Positions 1-8,883 of a stretch of DNA of 64,000 nt are shown in pieces. The stretch covers positions 1-64,000 of the forward strand of contig JAIQFB010000020.1 in assembly GCA_020073485.1 (NCBI GenBank), in the 5' to 3' direction. This DNA is from Terriglobia bacterium. GTDB lineage: Bacteria > Acidobacteriota > Terriglobia > Acidiferrales > UBA7541. Both the position numbers and the translations under genes were made by a program. Position 1 is the first letter of the stretch. Each line of letters starts with the position of its first letter. The notes beneath the pieces are model-generated. The model made no database searches and was not told where the DNA came from. It saw only the letters and a program-made list of their open reading frames with translations.

Positions 1-196
1 CCGCGATCGTGATCCCGCGCTCGCGCTCTTCCGGCGCGTTGTCAATCGAATCAAACGCCCGGAACGCCACCTTCGGATTGTGCTTGCTGAGCACCTTGGT
101 GATCGCCGCCGTCAGCGTCGTCTTGCCGTGATCGATGTGCCCGATCGTCCCGATATTCAGGTGCGGCTTTGTTCGCTCGAATTTTTCCTTCGCCAT
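1..196 (-). CDS. tuf: Elongation factor Tu, N-terminal part (runs off window)
   Basis: EF-Tu is the GTPase that delivers aminoacyl-tRNA to the ribosomal A site. The reverse complement reads [20 protein letters not shown], followed by the G1 P-loop GHIDHGKTT and, near the window edge, the effector-region motif EERERGITI. Only the first 65 or so residues are present; the rest lies beyond base 1. Four tRNA genes lie just upstream on the same strand, which is the classical tRNA-tufB arrangement and suggests co-transcription. The start ATG is at 194-196. No other translational GTPase matches this N-terminus as well. Confidence 0.97.
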   Translation of the reverse strand, partial: MAKEKFERTKPHLNIGTIGHIDHGKTTLTAAITKVLSKHNPKVAFRAFDSIDNAPEERERGITIA

Positions 197-291
197 TGCG
201 TCAAGTCCTCGTAAAGTTTGGACGACTTATACTGACGGGCTTGAAGTAAAACCCGCACCCGTTCGAGCCCACAACGGAACCCACAAAACTC

Positions 292-366
292 TGGAGCGGG
301 GGACGGGATTTGAACCCGCAACCATCGCCTTGGAAGAGCGAGACTCTACCGTTGAGTTACCCCCGC
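292..366 (-). tRNA. tRNA-Gly (anticodon TCC)
   Basis: The reverse complement folds as a 75-nt tRNA. A GCGGGGG acceptor arm pairs with CCCCCGC, the T loop reads GGTTCAAATCC, and TCC sits in the anticodon loop. An encoded CCA follows the discriminator base. It is the last tRNA before tuf. Confidence 0.95.
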
Positions 367-455
367 CCGGTCTGCTCCGCAAATCCCTGCAGCGAACTTG
401 AATTCAAGTCCGCGTCATTTCTCACGGCGGGCTTCAAGCAAAGCCCGCACCCGTC

Positions 456-531
<76 letters not shown>

Positions 532-661
532 GATTTCTGTTTGCCGCGCGCGGAACAATTTCCACTTTCGTTCAAAGATACCGCTGCGCATCGGTCCGTT
601 CACGCTTCGGGTCATCTCCTGCGGCTCGCCGCAAGCACTCGCCACGAGCGGTGCGAAAAGA

Positions 662-750
662 TGGTGGACGGGGGAGGATTCGAACCTCCGTAGCCCGCAA
701 GGAGCGGCAGATTTACAGTCTGCTGGTTTTAGCCACTCACCCACCCGTCC
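662..750 (-). tRNA. tRNA-Tyr (anticodon GTA)
   Basis: This 89-nt class II tRNA has a long variable arm, acceptor GGACGGG/CCCGTCC, anticodon GTA in loop CTGTAAA, T loop GGTTCGAATCC and an encoded ACCA end. The long variable arm and GTA anticodon identify tyrosine. Confidence 0.95.
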
Positions 751-888
751 GCACGGGGGGAATCGAACAGAGAAGCTCGCTATGCATCAGCGAAGTTTAC
801 AGAGACACAAATACACTTTCTTCGCGATGCAGGAACCTGCCTCCCGCAAACATTTGGGATTCTTCCCCTGAGCAAAAAATTTTGGCAG

Positions 889-961
889 AGCTGGCGGAGG
901 GATTTGAACCCCCGACCCTCTGATTACAAATCAGATGCTCTACCAACTGAGCTACGCCAGC
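889..961 (-). tRNA. tRNA-Thr (anticodon TGT)
   Basis: The 73-nt cloverleaf on the minus strand has acceptor GCTGGCG/CGCCAGC, anticodon TGT in loop TTTGTAA and T loop GGTTCAAATCC. Unlike the other three tRNAs here, CCA is not encoded after the discriminator base. It is the first gene of the tRNA-tuf array. Confidence 0.94.
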
Positions 962-1209
962 ACGGCGCAAACCGAGAAAATATAACAAAAGGGAACTCCA
1001 ATTGCAAGGGCACCCTGTGGAAGACCTGTGCAAACCTCGACTTTCTTCCGGCGAGCTCCGCGTAGAGCCCGCACCCGAAGCAAGCAGGCTCATTTTAGAG
1101 CCCACACCCGCTCTCGATCTTCAAGTCCGTGCTGGAAGCAATAGTCTACACCCAAGAACCGCCGAGGGGGAATAATTATATTTCAGGGCGGCGGCAAGAC
1201 CGCGCCCTG
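962..1209. other. Intergenic region before the tRNA array
   Basis: This holds the likely promoter region of the minus-strand tRNA-tuf transcript and the 3' flank of the YceI gene. Two half-copies of the 'GCCCGCACCCG' repeat (family A) lie at 1065-1077 and 1097-1110. No coding sequence can be supported. Confidence 0.6.
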
Positions 1210-1758
1210 CTATTTCTCCCTTCTCCAGGTCATTTCCACACGCACCGGGATTTCATTCTTCACGGGCATGGCCAGCAGCGAGGGCGGATCTATTTTGAAA
1301 TCGGTCAGGGTGGTTGGAATCGTTCCTGAAATTTTCGATACCGGCCCTTGCGTCAAAAGCTGGAAAGGAATATGCCTGAACTTGGCGGTCTGCCCGGAGA
1401 AGTCGATTTCCAGATCGGCGAAAATCGTTGTCGAATCCGCCGCGTCTTCCGGCAAACGGGTGCGCACGGTAAGCATGGGAAACTCGCCGCCGCGCGCCAC
1501 TTGCAGCATGTGCAGATCGCGGTTGCTGTCGCCGGAATCGAACGATTTGACCGGCACGGCAATCAGGAAATCGCATTGCCCGGCGTGGCATATGCCCTTC
1601 CCCCGGGCCGCATGGCTGACGCCGTCCACCTGATGCAGCGGGTGAGAGACGTGATAGCTGAGCGTCGATTGCTCGAGCGTCCACTGGCTGTCGGTTTGCG
1701 CGTAGGCGGGAATTGCAAGCAACGAAAGGAAAGCGAGCAAGGCTATTTTCTTTTCCAC
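1210..1758 (-). CDS. YceI-family periplasmic protein
   Basis: A 182-residue protein with a clear Sec signal peptide (MEKKIALLAFLSLLAIPAYA) followed by a YceI-like lipocalin-type beta-barrel domain. Typical YceI features are the W-T-L-E opening, the 'SFDSGDSNRDLHM' segment and alternating beta strands to the C-terminus. YceI proteins bind isoprenoid or other amphiphilic ligands in the periplasm, and some respond to stress or pH. The gene lies 20 bp downstream of a membrane protein with a b561-like domain on the same strand. That parallels the yceI-yceJ pairing in E. coli, where yceJ is a cytochrome b561 homologue. The ligand cannot be predicted. Confidence 0.85.
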   Translation of the reverse strand: MEKKIALLAFLSLLAIPAYAQTDSQWTLEQSTLSYHVSHPLHQVDGVSHAARGKGICHAGQCDFLIAVPVKSFDSGDSNRDLHMLQVARGGEFPMLTVRTRLPEDAADSTTIFADLEIDFSGQTAKFRHIPFQLLTQGPVSKISGTIPTTLTDFKIDPPSLLAMPVKNEIPVRVEMTWRREK

Positions 1759-1778
1759 GGGCCCTCTTCGATATTCGA

Positions 1779-2615
1779 TTAGAACTTAAAAGATACGGAC
1801 AGGATCGAGGCGCCATAGGCCGCCGCGGTGACGATGGCAACCGCGCCGTGGGCGCTGGCGATTCCATGGACTTTTTCGCCTTTGCTTTTTTGGTCAAACG
1901 CGATCGCCCCAAGGATGGGAGTCAGGATCATCCCGGGGCCGTGAATCCAGGCGAGCGCCTTGTGCAGCCGGATGGGCCCGCGAGTTTGCGTTCCCGGAAT
2001 GCGGGGCGCGCGAATGGCATAGTAAGCGCTCATGAAATATAAATCGCCCGCCGCCGAGCCAAGAGCCAGATGCAGGTAGCGGTCTGTGGAACTGGTGCTG
2101 CGGCCTCCGGCCTGGGTACCCGTGATGACCGAGGCGACAATCGGAACCGTGGCGATCAAGCCGAGCCTCTGGTGGATCTTCAGCATGTGAGACCGTTTGT
2201 CGAGCCGCGCCTGATCCTGAGCGCTGCCTTGCGTCTGCCCCGCGCTGAAGCCAAGATCCTGCAGAGAAAGCACGCCGGCCAGAGTCAAATTCATCGTTTG
2301 CGCGGGTCCGCCGGCCACGGTCACGTTCGACACGTTGGTGCTGAAGCCTTCCGCGAACACGGAAATTTCATAATCGCCGGGCGCGAGGCCGGGTACGCCG
2401 TAGATTCCGGATTCATTCGTTAGCGTTTGCACCGATTGGCCGGTGGCAACATTCTTGATGGACATTTTGGCGTTGGCCACGCCTTTGCCGGATGTATCGA
2501 TAATGGTGCCGGACAGCGTCGTTCCGGCGACTTGCGCCCGCACTGGAAGCACGAACAGGAAGAAAAACGCAAGAATTCCGGCCATCGATATGACTTTCGT
2601 TCGTTTCCGATTCAT
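1779..2615 (-). CDS. Carboxypeptidase-regulatory-like domain fused to b561-like membrane domain
   Basis: About 278 residues from the start MNRKRTKV at 2613-2615. An ATG-less upstream extension is open but reads like non-coding sequence. A signal peptide or first TM (about residues 8-28) leads into a beta-sandwich of the CarboxypepD_reg type (about 33-120: 'LSGTIIDTSGKGVANAKMS', 'GLAPGDYEISV'). The C-terminal half has four or five hydrophobic segments with regularly placed histidines: KIHQRLG, YLHLALG, LHKALAWIHG and VHGIASAHG. That spacing resembles di-haem cytochrome b561-type proteins, but haem binding is inferred. It precedes the YceI gene by 20 bp, so the two are probably co-transcribed and may form a membrane redox or carrier pair. 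Confidence 0.7.
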   Translation of the reverse strand: MNRKRTKVISMAGILAFFFLFVLPVRAQVAGTTLSGTIIDTSGKGVANAKMSIKNVATGQSVQTLTNESGIYGVPGLAPGDYEISVFAEGFSTNVSNVTVAGGPAQTMNLTLAGVLSLQDLGFSAGQTQGSAQDQARLDKRSHMLKIHQRLGLIATVPIVASVITGTQAGGRSTSSTDRYLHLALGSAAGDLYFMSAYYAIRAPRIPGTQTRGPIRLHKALAWIHGPGMILTPILGAIAFDQKSKGEKVHGIASAHGAVAIVTAAAYGASILSVSFKF

Positions 2616-2954
2616 TTGGGGTTTTCCCCCTCGCTCACGCGAACCGCATGGAATTCGGCGGGCAGAGATGCTGTGGCGCATTGTCGAAAATGGATCCGGC
2701 CAGGGCGATGCAACATTCCTTGACACGTGAAACAGATGCAGGCGCTAGTTGTAGGGTTGTCACTTTCATACCCTTCTCTGGCTCTTTATTTTTCCGGTAG
2801 CGGGGGCCTCGCCCCAGGCAACACCGATTTTTCTTTCTGCTTTGCAGACCCATGCCGCGCGAATCTGTCTTGCACATCGGGATCAAGTCTTGTACAAGCA
2901 CTTCGATATTGTTGCAGTACCTGCAGGGCGCATGGTGAAGAAAAAAAGGTGCCA
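2616..2954. other. Divergent promoter region
   Basis: This 339-bp space separates the divergently transcribed b561-like/YceI pair and the winged-helix/TolB gene. The plus-strand reading frame is open from 2727, but the translated stretch is Cys-rich and unlike the family, so the region is treated as untranslated. No unambiguous -35/-10 pair stands out. Confidence 0.5.
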
Positions 2955-5135
2955 ATGCCGCGGATTTACCGATTCGATGACGTGGAAATTGACCTTGCAA
3001 ACTATCGGGTGCTGAAGGCAGGAAAGGTTGTGCCGCTGGAGCCCAAGGCCCTCAGTGTGCTCACGCTGCTGGTGCAGAACGCCGGGCGGCTGGTGGAAAA
3101 GCGCGAGTTGCTCGATGCCGTCTGGAACGACACGTTCGTTACGGAAAACGTTCTGACCCGGGCCATCGGCCAATTGCGCAAGGGACTCAGCGATGATGCG
3201 AAGGAAGCCCGCTACATTGAGACCGTCCCCACGCGGGGGTACCGGTTCATTGCTGTTTTGACCGAAAGCGGAGAAGCCGATGGCAATGCCGCCGGAAATC
3301 CGATGGCGGGACCCGCGATGGCCACGCCGAATCCGACGGAGACCATGAAGCGCGCGGAGGCCACGTCCAGGAGCCGCTATATTCTTGCCGCCGGGACGTT
3401 GATCGCCGTGACGTGCCTTGCGGCAGTGGTAATATTTCTGGTCCGGCGTCGCGGCGCTTCCGAATTTCTGCAGATTCAGTCCAGCACACAGATCACAACT
3501 TCGGGCGGCCTTTCGTTCTACCCCGCCTTTTCTCCCGACAACACGCGTATCGCCTATTCCACCGATCGCGGAAAAGGGTTTGAGATTTTCGTGCGGCAGA
3601 TTGCGCCCGGCGGCAGGGAATTTCAGATCACTGCGGACGGAAATCAGAACATGCAGCCGGCGTGGTCTCCCGACGGCACGCTCATCGCGTACTACGCAAG
3701 GACCCGCGGCGGAATCTGGATCACTCCCGCTGTTGGAGGCACGGCACGAAAGCTCACCGAGTTCGGCTCTCATCCTGCCTGGTCGAGAGACGGCCAGTGG
3801 ATCGTCTTCCAATCGGCCGGCTTGAATGATCTTGGGTCGGACAGTGTGGGCGTGAATCTTCCCTCCACTATTTGGGCGATCCGGCCGGATGGGACCGGCG
3901 CGAAGAAAATCACCAGCCCGGGCCAACCCGACGGCGGACACGGCGCGCCTTCCTGGGCGCCGGACGGGAAGCACATCGTATTTGTGTCCATGTTCCACGG
4001 TCCGTCGGACTTATGGGCCATTGGAACGGACGGCGAGGGACTGGTGCGTTTGGGCGTGAGGGCCCCGGGGTATTTCGATCCGGTCTACGCGCCCGACGGG
4101 AAAAGCGTGGTCTTCGGGGCATCCGGATTGGGGCAAAATTTTGGATTGTATCAATTGCGCGTGGATCCCTTTACATCCGCCCCGATCGGGCAAGCGGCGC
4201 AGATCACCAATTCCGGCGGAGACCGGATCAAAAATCTTTCTTTTTCCTCGGACGGGAAAAAGTTGCTCTACACCTCGATTGGCATGACGGGCAGCCTGGA
4301 CTCGCTGCCGGTCGGCAAATCGTTCGCCGCAACCGGCGAACCCGTCGCGCTGACCACCGACGTCGGATGCCGAGACATTTTGCCTATGTTTTCGCCGGAC
4401 GGTTCGCGCATTGCGTTTATCTCCTGCCATGGACGGTCCGGAACAAAACAGCAACTTTGGCTGATGAAATCGGACGGCGGCGATTTGCAGCAGTTGACCT
4501 CCTCCGGGGTATCGTTCGTGAATCCCACCTGGTACCCGGACGGACACCGTATCCTGGCAGCCTCCGGGAAACAGCTGGTGGCGGTGGATGCCGATACGCG
4601 CCAGCAAGAGGCGATCGCGAATGTGGATCAGCCGTATTCTGGTTTTCAGCTCTCCGCGGATGGCAAGCAAGTTGCCATCGCACTACTGGTGCAAGGAATT
4701 CAAAACGTGTGGATCCTGGATTTGGCAAGCGGAAGCCGAAAGCAGGTTACCTTTGACAAGGAAGATGCCGGCTATCCGGCATGGTCGCCAGATGGGAAAT
4801 TCATCGCCTACCAAATCGAACGTGGCCCTGATAACAGCATTTTCGTCATGCCCAGCGCGGGCGGCGCAGCCACGCAGCTCACGCCGTTCAAGGGGCAGCA
4901 CTGGCATTACAGCTGGTCGCCGGACGGGGACAAGATCGTGTTCGCCAAAGTGGGGGAGGATTTGATCTGGAATATCTGGACCGTCTCGCGATCGACCAAG
5001 ATGGAGGAGCAACTCACGCACTATATCCAGACGAATGCGTTTGTCCGCTATCCCAGCACTTCGCCTCGCGGAAACCAAATTGTTTACGAACGCACGGAAA
5101 CCACCGGAAACATCTGGATGTTGGAATTGAAGTAA
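2955..5135 (+). CDS. Winged-helix (OmpR/CadC-type) transmembrane protein with TolB-like propeller
   Basis: A 726-residue one-component sensor-like protein. Residues about 1-100 form a Trans_reg_C winged-helix DNA-binding domain ('YRFDDVEIDL', 'LEPKALSVLTLLVQNAGRLV', 'YIETVPTRGYRF'). A short linker and a single TM helix near residue 140 (YILAAGTLIAVTCLAAVVIF) follow, then a long C-terminal region of TolB/PD40 beta-propeller repeats with recurring 'SPDG' and 'W-S-x-D-G' turns. The order predicts DNA binding in the cytoplasm and a propeller outside the membrane, as in CadC-type regulators. This architecture is expanded in Acidobacteriota. The ATG at 2955 directly precedes the winged-helix domain. 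Target genes and ligand are unknown. Confidence 0.85.
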   Translation: MPRIYRFDDVEIDLANYRVLKAGKVVPLEPKALSVLTLLVQNAGRLVEKRELLDAVWNDTFVTENVLTRAIGQLRKGLSDDAKEARYIETVPTRGYRFIAVLTESGEADGNAAGNPMAGPAMATPNPTETMKRAEATSRSRYILAAGTLIAVTCLAAVVIFLVRRRGASEFLQIQSSTQITTSGGLSFYPAFSPDNTRIAYSTDRGKGFEIFVRQIAPGGREFQITADGNQNMQPAWSPDGTLIAYYARTRGGIWITPAVGGTARKLTEFGSHPAWSRDGQWIVFQSAGLNDLGSDSVGVNLPSTIWAIRPDGTGAKKITSPGQPDGGHGAPSWAPDGKHIVFVSMFHGPSDLWAIGTDGEGLVRLGVRAPGYFDPVYAPDGKSVVFGASGLGQNFGLYQLRVDPFTSAPIGQAAQITNSGGDRIKNLSFSSDGKKLLYTSIGMTGSLDSLPVGKSFAATGEPVALTTDVGCRDILPMFSPDGSRIAFISCHGRSGTKQQLWLMKSDGGDLQQLTSSGVSFVNPTWYPDGHRILAASGKQLVAVDADTRQQEAIANVDQPYSGFQLSADGKQVAIALLVQGIQNVWILDLASGSRKQVTFDKEDAGYPAWSPDGKFIAYQIERGPDNSIFVMPSAGGAATQLTPFKGQHWHYSWSPDGDKIVFAKVGEDLIWNIWTVSRSTKMEEQLTHYIQTNAFVRYPSTSPRGNQIVYERTETTGNIWMLELK

Positions 5136-5429
5136 CGCCGGCTACGCGGATTTCTGAAAACTCGCCGCGATGGTTTGAGCCCAATGCCGCACCCCCCGAG
5201 TAGCTTCGCACAACCGACAGTGAGAGAATGAACCGACGCCGGTTGTACCGGAGAACTGAGGGCAACGCGGCAGAACAGAATTTGAAATTTCAGATTTGAA
5301 ATTTGAAACTCGAGATTTGAAATCTCAATGTTAAAATTTCAAATTTGAGATTTCAGCGGGTCCACGCGGCAGCCATGCTCTGAAACCGGGGCATGGGACC
5401 GGCCGGTGCGGCAGCAAGGAGAAACGCCA
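5136..5429. other. Intergenic region with A/T-rich inverted repeat
   Basis: The space between two plus-strand genes is unremarkable until about 5280. From there to 5356 it holds a cluster of ATTTGAAATTT-like units in both orientations (family E). No gene can be supported in either direction. Confidence 0.6.
5280..5356. repeat. Family E repeat: A/T-rich GATTTGAAATTT cluster
   Basis: Nearly 80 bp consist of overlapping GATTTGAAATTT units. The left arm is complementary to the right arm, and a small near-palindrome (GAGATTTGAAATCTC) lies at 5312-5326. Base composition differs sharply from the GC-rich flanks. A shorter member is at 28461-28483. Confidence 0.7.
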
Positions 5430-6512
5430 ATGCAGCGGTCCAGGAAAACCTTGCTGATTGCGGGCGGGCTGATCGTCTTTGTGATTGCCGGGGCGCTGCT
5501 GGTGTATTCCGGATTCGGGCGCGGCGAGTCGGCGGACTCTTCTCCAATTCCGGAATTGCTGGCGCAGGCGCCGGACGATGCGCCCACGCTGGTGTTCGCC
5601 GACCTGGCGGCGATCCGCGCGTCCGTGTTTTACCAGCAGCGGCCCGACCGCGGGCCCATCGCGCTGCCGGACCACGACTACGCGGATTTCGTGCAGTCCA
5701 CGGGCTTCGATTTTGAGAAGGATCTGGACCGCGTGGTGATTGCCTCCTGGCCGTCCGGGCTGGCCGCGGAAAAAAAGCCGACGGTGCTGATTGCCGATGG
5801 GCGCTTCGATCGTCGGAAAATCCATGATTACGCGCTGCGAAGGGGAAAGCTCGACCGGCAGGCGGGGCACGATGTGTTCCTGTTTCCCAGTGATACTAGT
5901 TCCACCGGAAATCCAGTTCCTGGAAATGCCTCCGGTGGAAAATCTTTTGCTGGCGATTCGTCCGCGAAGCAAACGAGCTGGAATTCGGTCACGTTCGTGA
6001 ACGATCACCGCATCGCCATCGTCGAAGGCGCGAGCATTGCTCCCCTGCTCAGACATGCGGAAGTCAGCGTCGCGGGCGATACGGCGCGCGAGCGTGCGGC
6101 GCGCGTGGCAGGCGCGGCCGTGATCGCGATCACGCGCGTGCCGGCAATTCCGGAAAACTATTCGCCCGGAGGGGTTCAGTCCGCGCAGTTGCTGAACCTG
6201 GCGCGTTCGGTGCAGTGGATCACGCTGGCAGCGCGGCCCGAGGGAAACGACCTGCGAGTTTCCCTGGAAGGGGAATGCCAGAGCGCGGCCGACGCTCGCC
6301 AGCTGCAGGCGGCGCTGGAATTGTTCCGCTTGATCGGGCGCGCGGGACTGGAAAGCTCCAAGACGCGGCAGTCCATGGATCCGGCAACGCTGGAGGTCCT
6401 GGAGTCGATTCTGAAAAGCGCGGACGTCAGCGCGTCGGCGGAAAGGGTTCGGATTCTGGTGGAGCTGACGCCGGACATATTGAAGCTGGGGGAGGCTCGG
6501 AAACCGCAATAA
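5430..6512 (+). CDS. Membrane-anchored protein of unknown function
   Basis: About 360 residues. The start MQRSRKTLL at 5430 is chosen because an AAGGA Shine-Dalgarno lies just upstream; an in-frame start at 5406 lacks one. A single N-terminal TM or uncleaved signal (about 5-28, LLIAGGLIVFVIAGALLVYS) is followed by a soluble, presumably extracytoplasmic domain with 'DDAPTLVFADLAAIR' and a helical C-terminus. Spacing and composition resemble acidobacterial proteins of unknown function that hold a DUF-type 'VFADL' fold. No catalytic motif is visible. It converges on the M23 peptidase gene and has no obvious operon partner. Confidence 0.7.
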   Translation: MQRSRKTLLIAGGLIVFVIAGALLVYSGFGRGESADSSPIPELLAQAPDDAPTLVFADLAAIRASVFYQQRPDRGPIALPDHDYADFVQSTGFDFEKDLDRVVIASWPSGLAAEKKPTVLIADGRFDRRKIHDYALRRGKLDRQAGHDVFLFPSDTSSTGNPVPGNASGGKSFAGDSSAKQTSWNSVTFVNDHRIAIVEGASIAPLLRHAEVSVAGDTARERAARVAGAAVIAITRVPAIPENYSPGGVQSAQLLNLARSVQWITLAARPEGNDLRVSLEGECQSAADARQLQAALELFRLIGRAGLESSKTRQSMDPATLEVLESILKSADVSASAERVRILVELTPDILKLGEARKPQ

Positions 6513-6587
6513 GGCCGCAAGTATTCCTTCGCAAAATCAAATCCCACCTTCGGGATTCTCACCAGGAAAAATTATGAACGGGGAAAA

Positions 6588-7472
6588 TTAGTCTGCGGCG
6601 GAGGCCTGGCGGAGGTAGCGCATCGGGTTGACCGGGGCGCCATTGATGCGAACTTCGTAGTGGACGTGGGGGCCAGTGGAGCGTCCGCTGACGCCGACGT
6701 TGCCGATGGTGTCGCCCCGGCGAAGTTGCTCACCGACCACGACGCTGTAGGTCGAGAGATGCCCGTACCAGGTGGTTACACCGTATCCGTGGTCCACGAC
6801 CACCAGCCGTCCGTAGCCGGCGCGTTCGTTCGCCTCAATCACCACGCCATCGGCCGCTACATGCACCGAATCGCCGTACTGAGACGAAATATCCACGCCT
6901 GTATGGAAGGCGCCTTCCCCGCTGAACGGATCCATGCGCTCGCCAAAGCTGCCGGTCAGATGACCGATCACGGGCCAGAGCGACGGGGTGGAGGTCAGAT
7001 CTCCCAGGCCGCCCGTGGAGAGCAATTGCAGGCTGCCCACCGGTAGCGCCGCGGAACCTGCATTCTTCTGCAGGAAGTTGAATTGCTCCATGGAATGCTC
7101 AAAGTCCGGGGTGGACCCGGCCGGAGCCTCATCGACGCCGAATGGGCTCTGGCGGAAGCGCATGAAGCCATAAGTCATGGCCACTTCGGTGGCCAGCGAC
7201 TGCAGGGAGTTCAACCGTTCATTGGTATCCTGCGCGCTCGATTGCAACTGCTCGTAGTTGCGCTTCAAAGTATCCTGCTGACGGCGCAGGGCATTGTAAT
7301 TGCCGACTTTCCAGAGCATCCGGGTGTAGGAACCGGCAGCGGCAAAGACCGTCATGCCTCCCACAACTGCAAGAAGGGCCAGCAGATACAGTATATACAC
7401 CGGTACGTTGATCTTCCGGAGTGTGCCCTTCCGTGTGGACGCGACGTAGACTGTATATGCTTCGGGCTTCAT
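6588..7472 (-). CDS. M23 (LytM-type) metallopeptidase, membrane-anchored
   Basis: A 294-residue cell-wall hydrolase or hydrolase-like activator. One TM helix (about 24-46) is followed by a coiled-coil stretch (about 58-95) and a C-terminal LytM domain. All zinc and catalytic residues are visible: H190 and D194 in FHTGVDI, H238 in YGHLS, and H269/H271 in GPHVHYEV. The preceding 'GHLTGSFGERMDPFSGEGAF' is the usual M23 lead-in. An intact active site suggests a real endopeptidase cleaving peptidoglycan cross-links, rather than a degenerate EnvC/NlpD-type activator. It is divergent from thiL. Confidence 0.9.
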   Translation of the reverse strand: MKPEAYTVYVASTRKGTLRKINVPVYILYLLALLAVVGGMTVFAAAGSYTRMLWKVGNYNALRRQQDTLKRNYEQLQSSAQDTNERLNSLQSLATEVAMTYGFMRFRQSPFGVDEAPAGSTPDFEHSMEQFNFLQKNAGSAALPVGSLQLLSTGGLGDLTSTPSLWPVIGHLTGSFGERMDPFSGEGAFHTGVDISSQYGDSVHVAADGVVIEANERAGYGRLVVVDHGYGVTTWYGHLSTYSVVVGEQLRRGDTIGNVGVSGRSTGPHVHYEVRINGAPVNPMRYLRQASAAD

Positions 7473-7815
7473 ATAATTAAGATTGCAAATCCTACTTTTT
7501 AAAGTCCGACGAGGTGAATGTGCCGCTTATACCCTGAGCGGCAATCTGTACTGCCAAAAGCCGTAGTGGCCGTTTGAACCGCGAGCCTTGGTTCGAAACC
7601 TCGGTAAGTCTAGTTTCACACCCTGTGCAGAGTCAACCCTTATTTCCCGCTTCAGGATGTGTAAAACTTCTTCCCGTTGGTTTCATTCCCGAAACGGTTC
7701 TAGGTGCTGCCCGTAATATCAGCGTCCCTATCGGCTGCTCCCAGATTCCTTTTCGCCATACCGTTGCGGTTCCAACTATGAGAGCATACTGAGGGGATTT
7801 CAGACAACTGTACTC
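7473..7815. other. Intergenic region between divergent M23 and thiL genes
   Basis: This 343-bp region must hold the promoters of both genes. It is more A/T-rich near 7480-7505. No clean promoter pair, repeat or small gene can be supported. Confidence 0.5.
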
Positions 7816-8811
7816 ATGGCCAATGAAGAACAGCTGATCGAACGGGTCCGCCGAACGATTCCACACCTGGCGAGTGGCCTGCGTGTGGGAATCGGGGACG
7901 ACGCGGCGGTGATGGCGCCCCGAAAAGGAACGGAATGGGTCGTTACCGTCGACGCGTTTCTGGAAGATGTGCACTTTCTCCGCAAAATCCATGCGCCGAG
8001 CGATGTTGGGTACAAGGCTTTGGCCCGCGCCACCAGTGACATCGCGGCCATGGGAGCACGGCCGCGATACTTCTTGCTGTCGCTGGCTCTTCCTACCGAT
8101 TGTGCCACGCGGTGGCTGGACGATTTTCTGGGCGGGATGTCGGCAGCCGCCCGCCGGTTCGGATTGACCCTGGCGGGGGGCGACACAACCAAATACCCTT
8201 TCGTCTTGGTCAACTTGACTGTGATCGGGGAGAGCGCCCCCGGGCGAGCGGTGCTGCGTTCCGGGGCTCGGCCCGGCGATTTGATCTTCGTCAGCGGCAC
8301 GCTGGGGGAGGCGGAACTGGGGCTGCGCCTGGTGCAGTTCGGGCTAAGCAAGAATCGTCGGTGGAGGAAACGGCTCGGGAAACATGTCCGGCCCGAGCCG
8401 AGATTGGCGTTGGGGCAGTGGCTGGCCGGCCACGGGCGGGCCAACGCGATGATCGATACCTCGGACGGCCTCTCGACCGATCTGGGGCACATCTGCAAGG
8501 CCAGCGGCGTGGGAGCAAAGGTTTTTGCGGGGAAAATTCCGCTGGTGAATGTGCCGCCTGAGTTGCGGCGGAGGGGACTCGATCCGCTGCAGCTGGCGGT
8601 CGATGGCGGAGAGGACTACGAACTCTTGTTCACGGTGCCGAAGCGGCTGGCAGGGCGGGTGCCCCAAAATGTGGCAGGCGTGCCGGTGACCGCAATCGGC
8701 GAAATCACGCGCGAAAAAGGAATCGCGCTGATCGGTTCCCGAGGCAATGCCAAGCCTCTTCGGCCCGGCGGCTGGGATCCGTTTCGTCAAAAATCGGCGG
8801 GGGCTAGATAA
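7816..8811 (+). CDS. thiL: Thiamine-monophosphate kinase
   Basis: A 331-residue protein that phosphorylates thiamine monophosphate to thiamine diphosphate, the last step of cofactor synthesis, in the cytoplasm. ThiL/PurM-superfamily hallmarks are the GIGDDAAVM nucleotide/Mg motif near the N-terminus, 'DAFLEDVHF', 'ARATSDIAAMGA', 'LAGGDTT', 'MIDTSDGLSTDLGHI' and 'GGEDYELLFTVP'. Length is normal for ThiL (about 310-340). The start ATG at 7816 gives the expected N-terminus. No other thiamine gene lies nearby. It converges with a TPR gene. Confidence 0.95.
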   Translation: MANEEQLIERVRRTIPHLASGLRVGIGDDAAVMAPRKGTEWVVTVDAFLEDVHFLRKIHAPSDVGYKALARATSDIAAMGARPRYFLLSLALPTDCATRWLDDFLGGMSAAARRFGLTLAGGDTTKYPFVLVNLTVIGESAPGRAVLRSGARPGDLIFVSGTLGEAELGLRLVQFGLSKNRRWRKRLGKHVRPEPRLALGQWLAGHGRANAMIDTSDGLSTDLGHICKASGVGAKVFAGKIPLVNVPPELRRRGLDPLQLAVDGGEDYELLFTVPKRLAGRVPQNVAGVPVTAIGEITREKGIALIGSRGNAKPLRPGGWDPFRQKSAGAR

Positions 8812-8822
8812 GTCCTCGAATT

Positions 8823-8870
8823 CCCGCCTATTTGATTCCCTGACATTTTCCTATCAGGGGGATGCGGGTT
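8823..8870. terminator. Possible bidirectional hairpin between convergent thiL and TPR genes
   Basis: The stem CCCTGA/TCAGGG (8838-8843 with 8854-8859) is enclosed by an outer pairing CCCGC/GCGGG (8823-8827 with 8864-8868). It lies in the 72-bp gap between two convergent genes. The T-tract is weak, so the role is inferred. Confidence 0.4.
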
Positions 8871-8883
8871 TACCTGCGGGGAA

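Noticed and set aside
5331-6509. 392-codon open frame opposite the unknown membrane protein
   Set aside because: Very Arg-rich with no motif. The plus-strand gene has a signal or TM and a ribosome-binding site, so the antisense frame is not supported.
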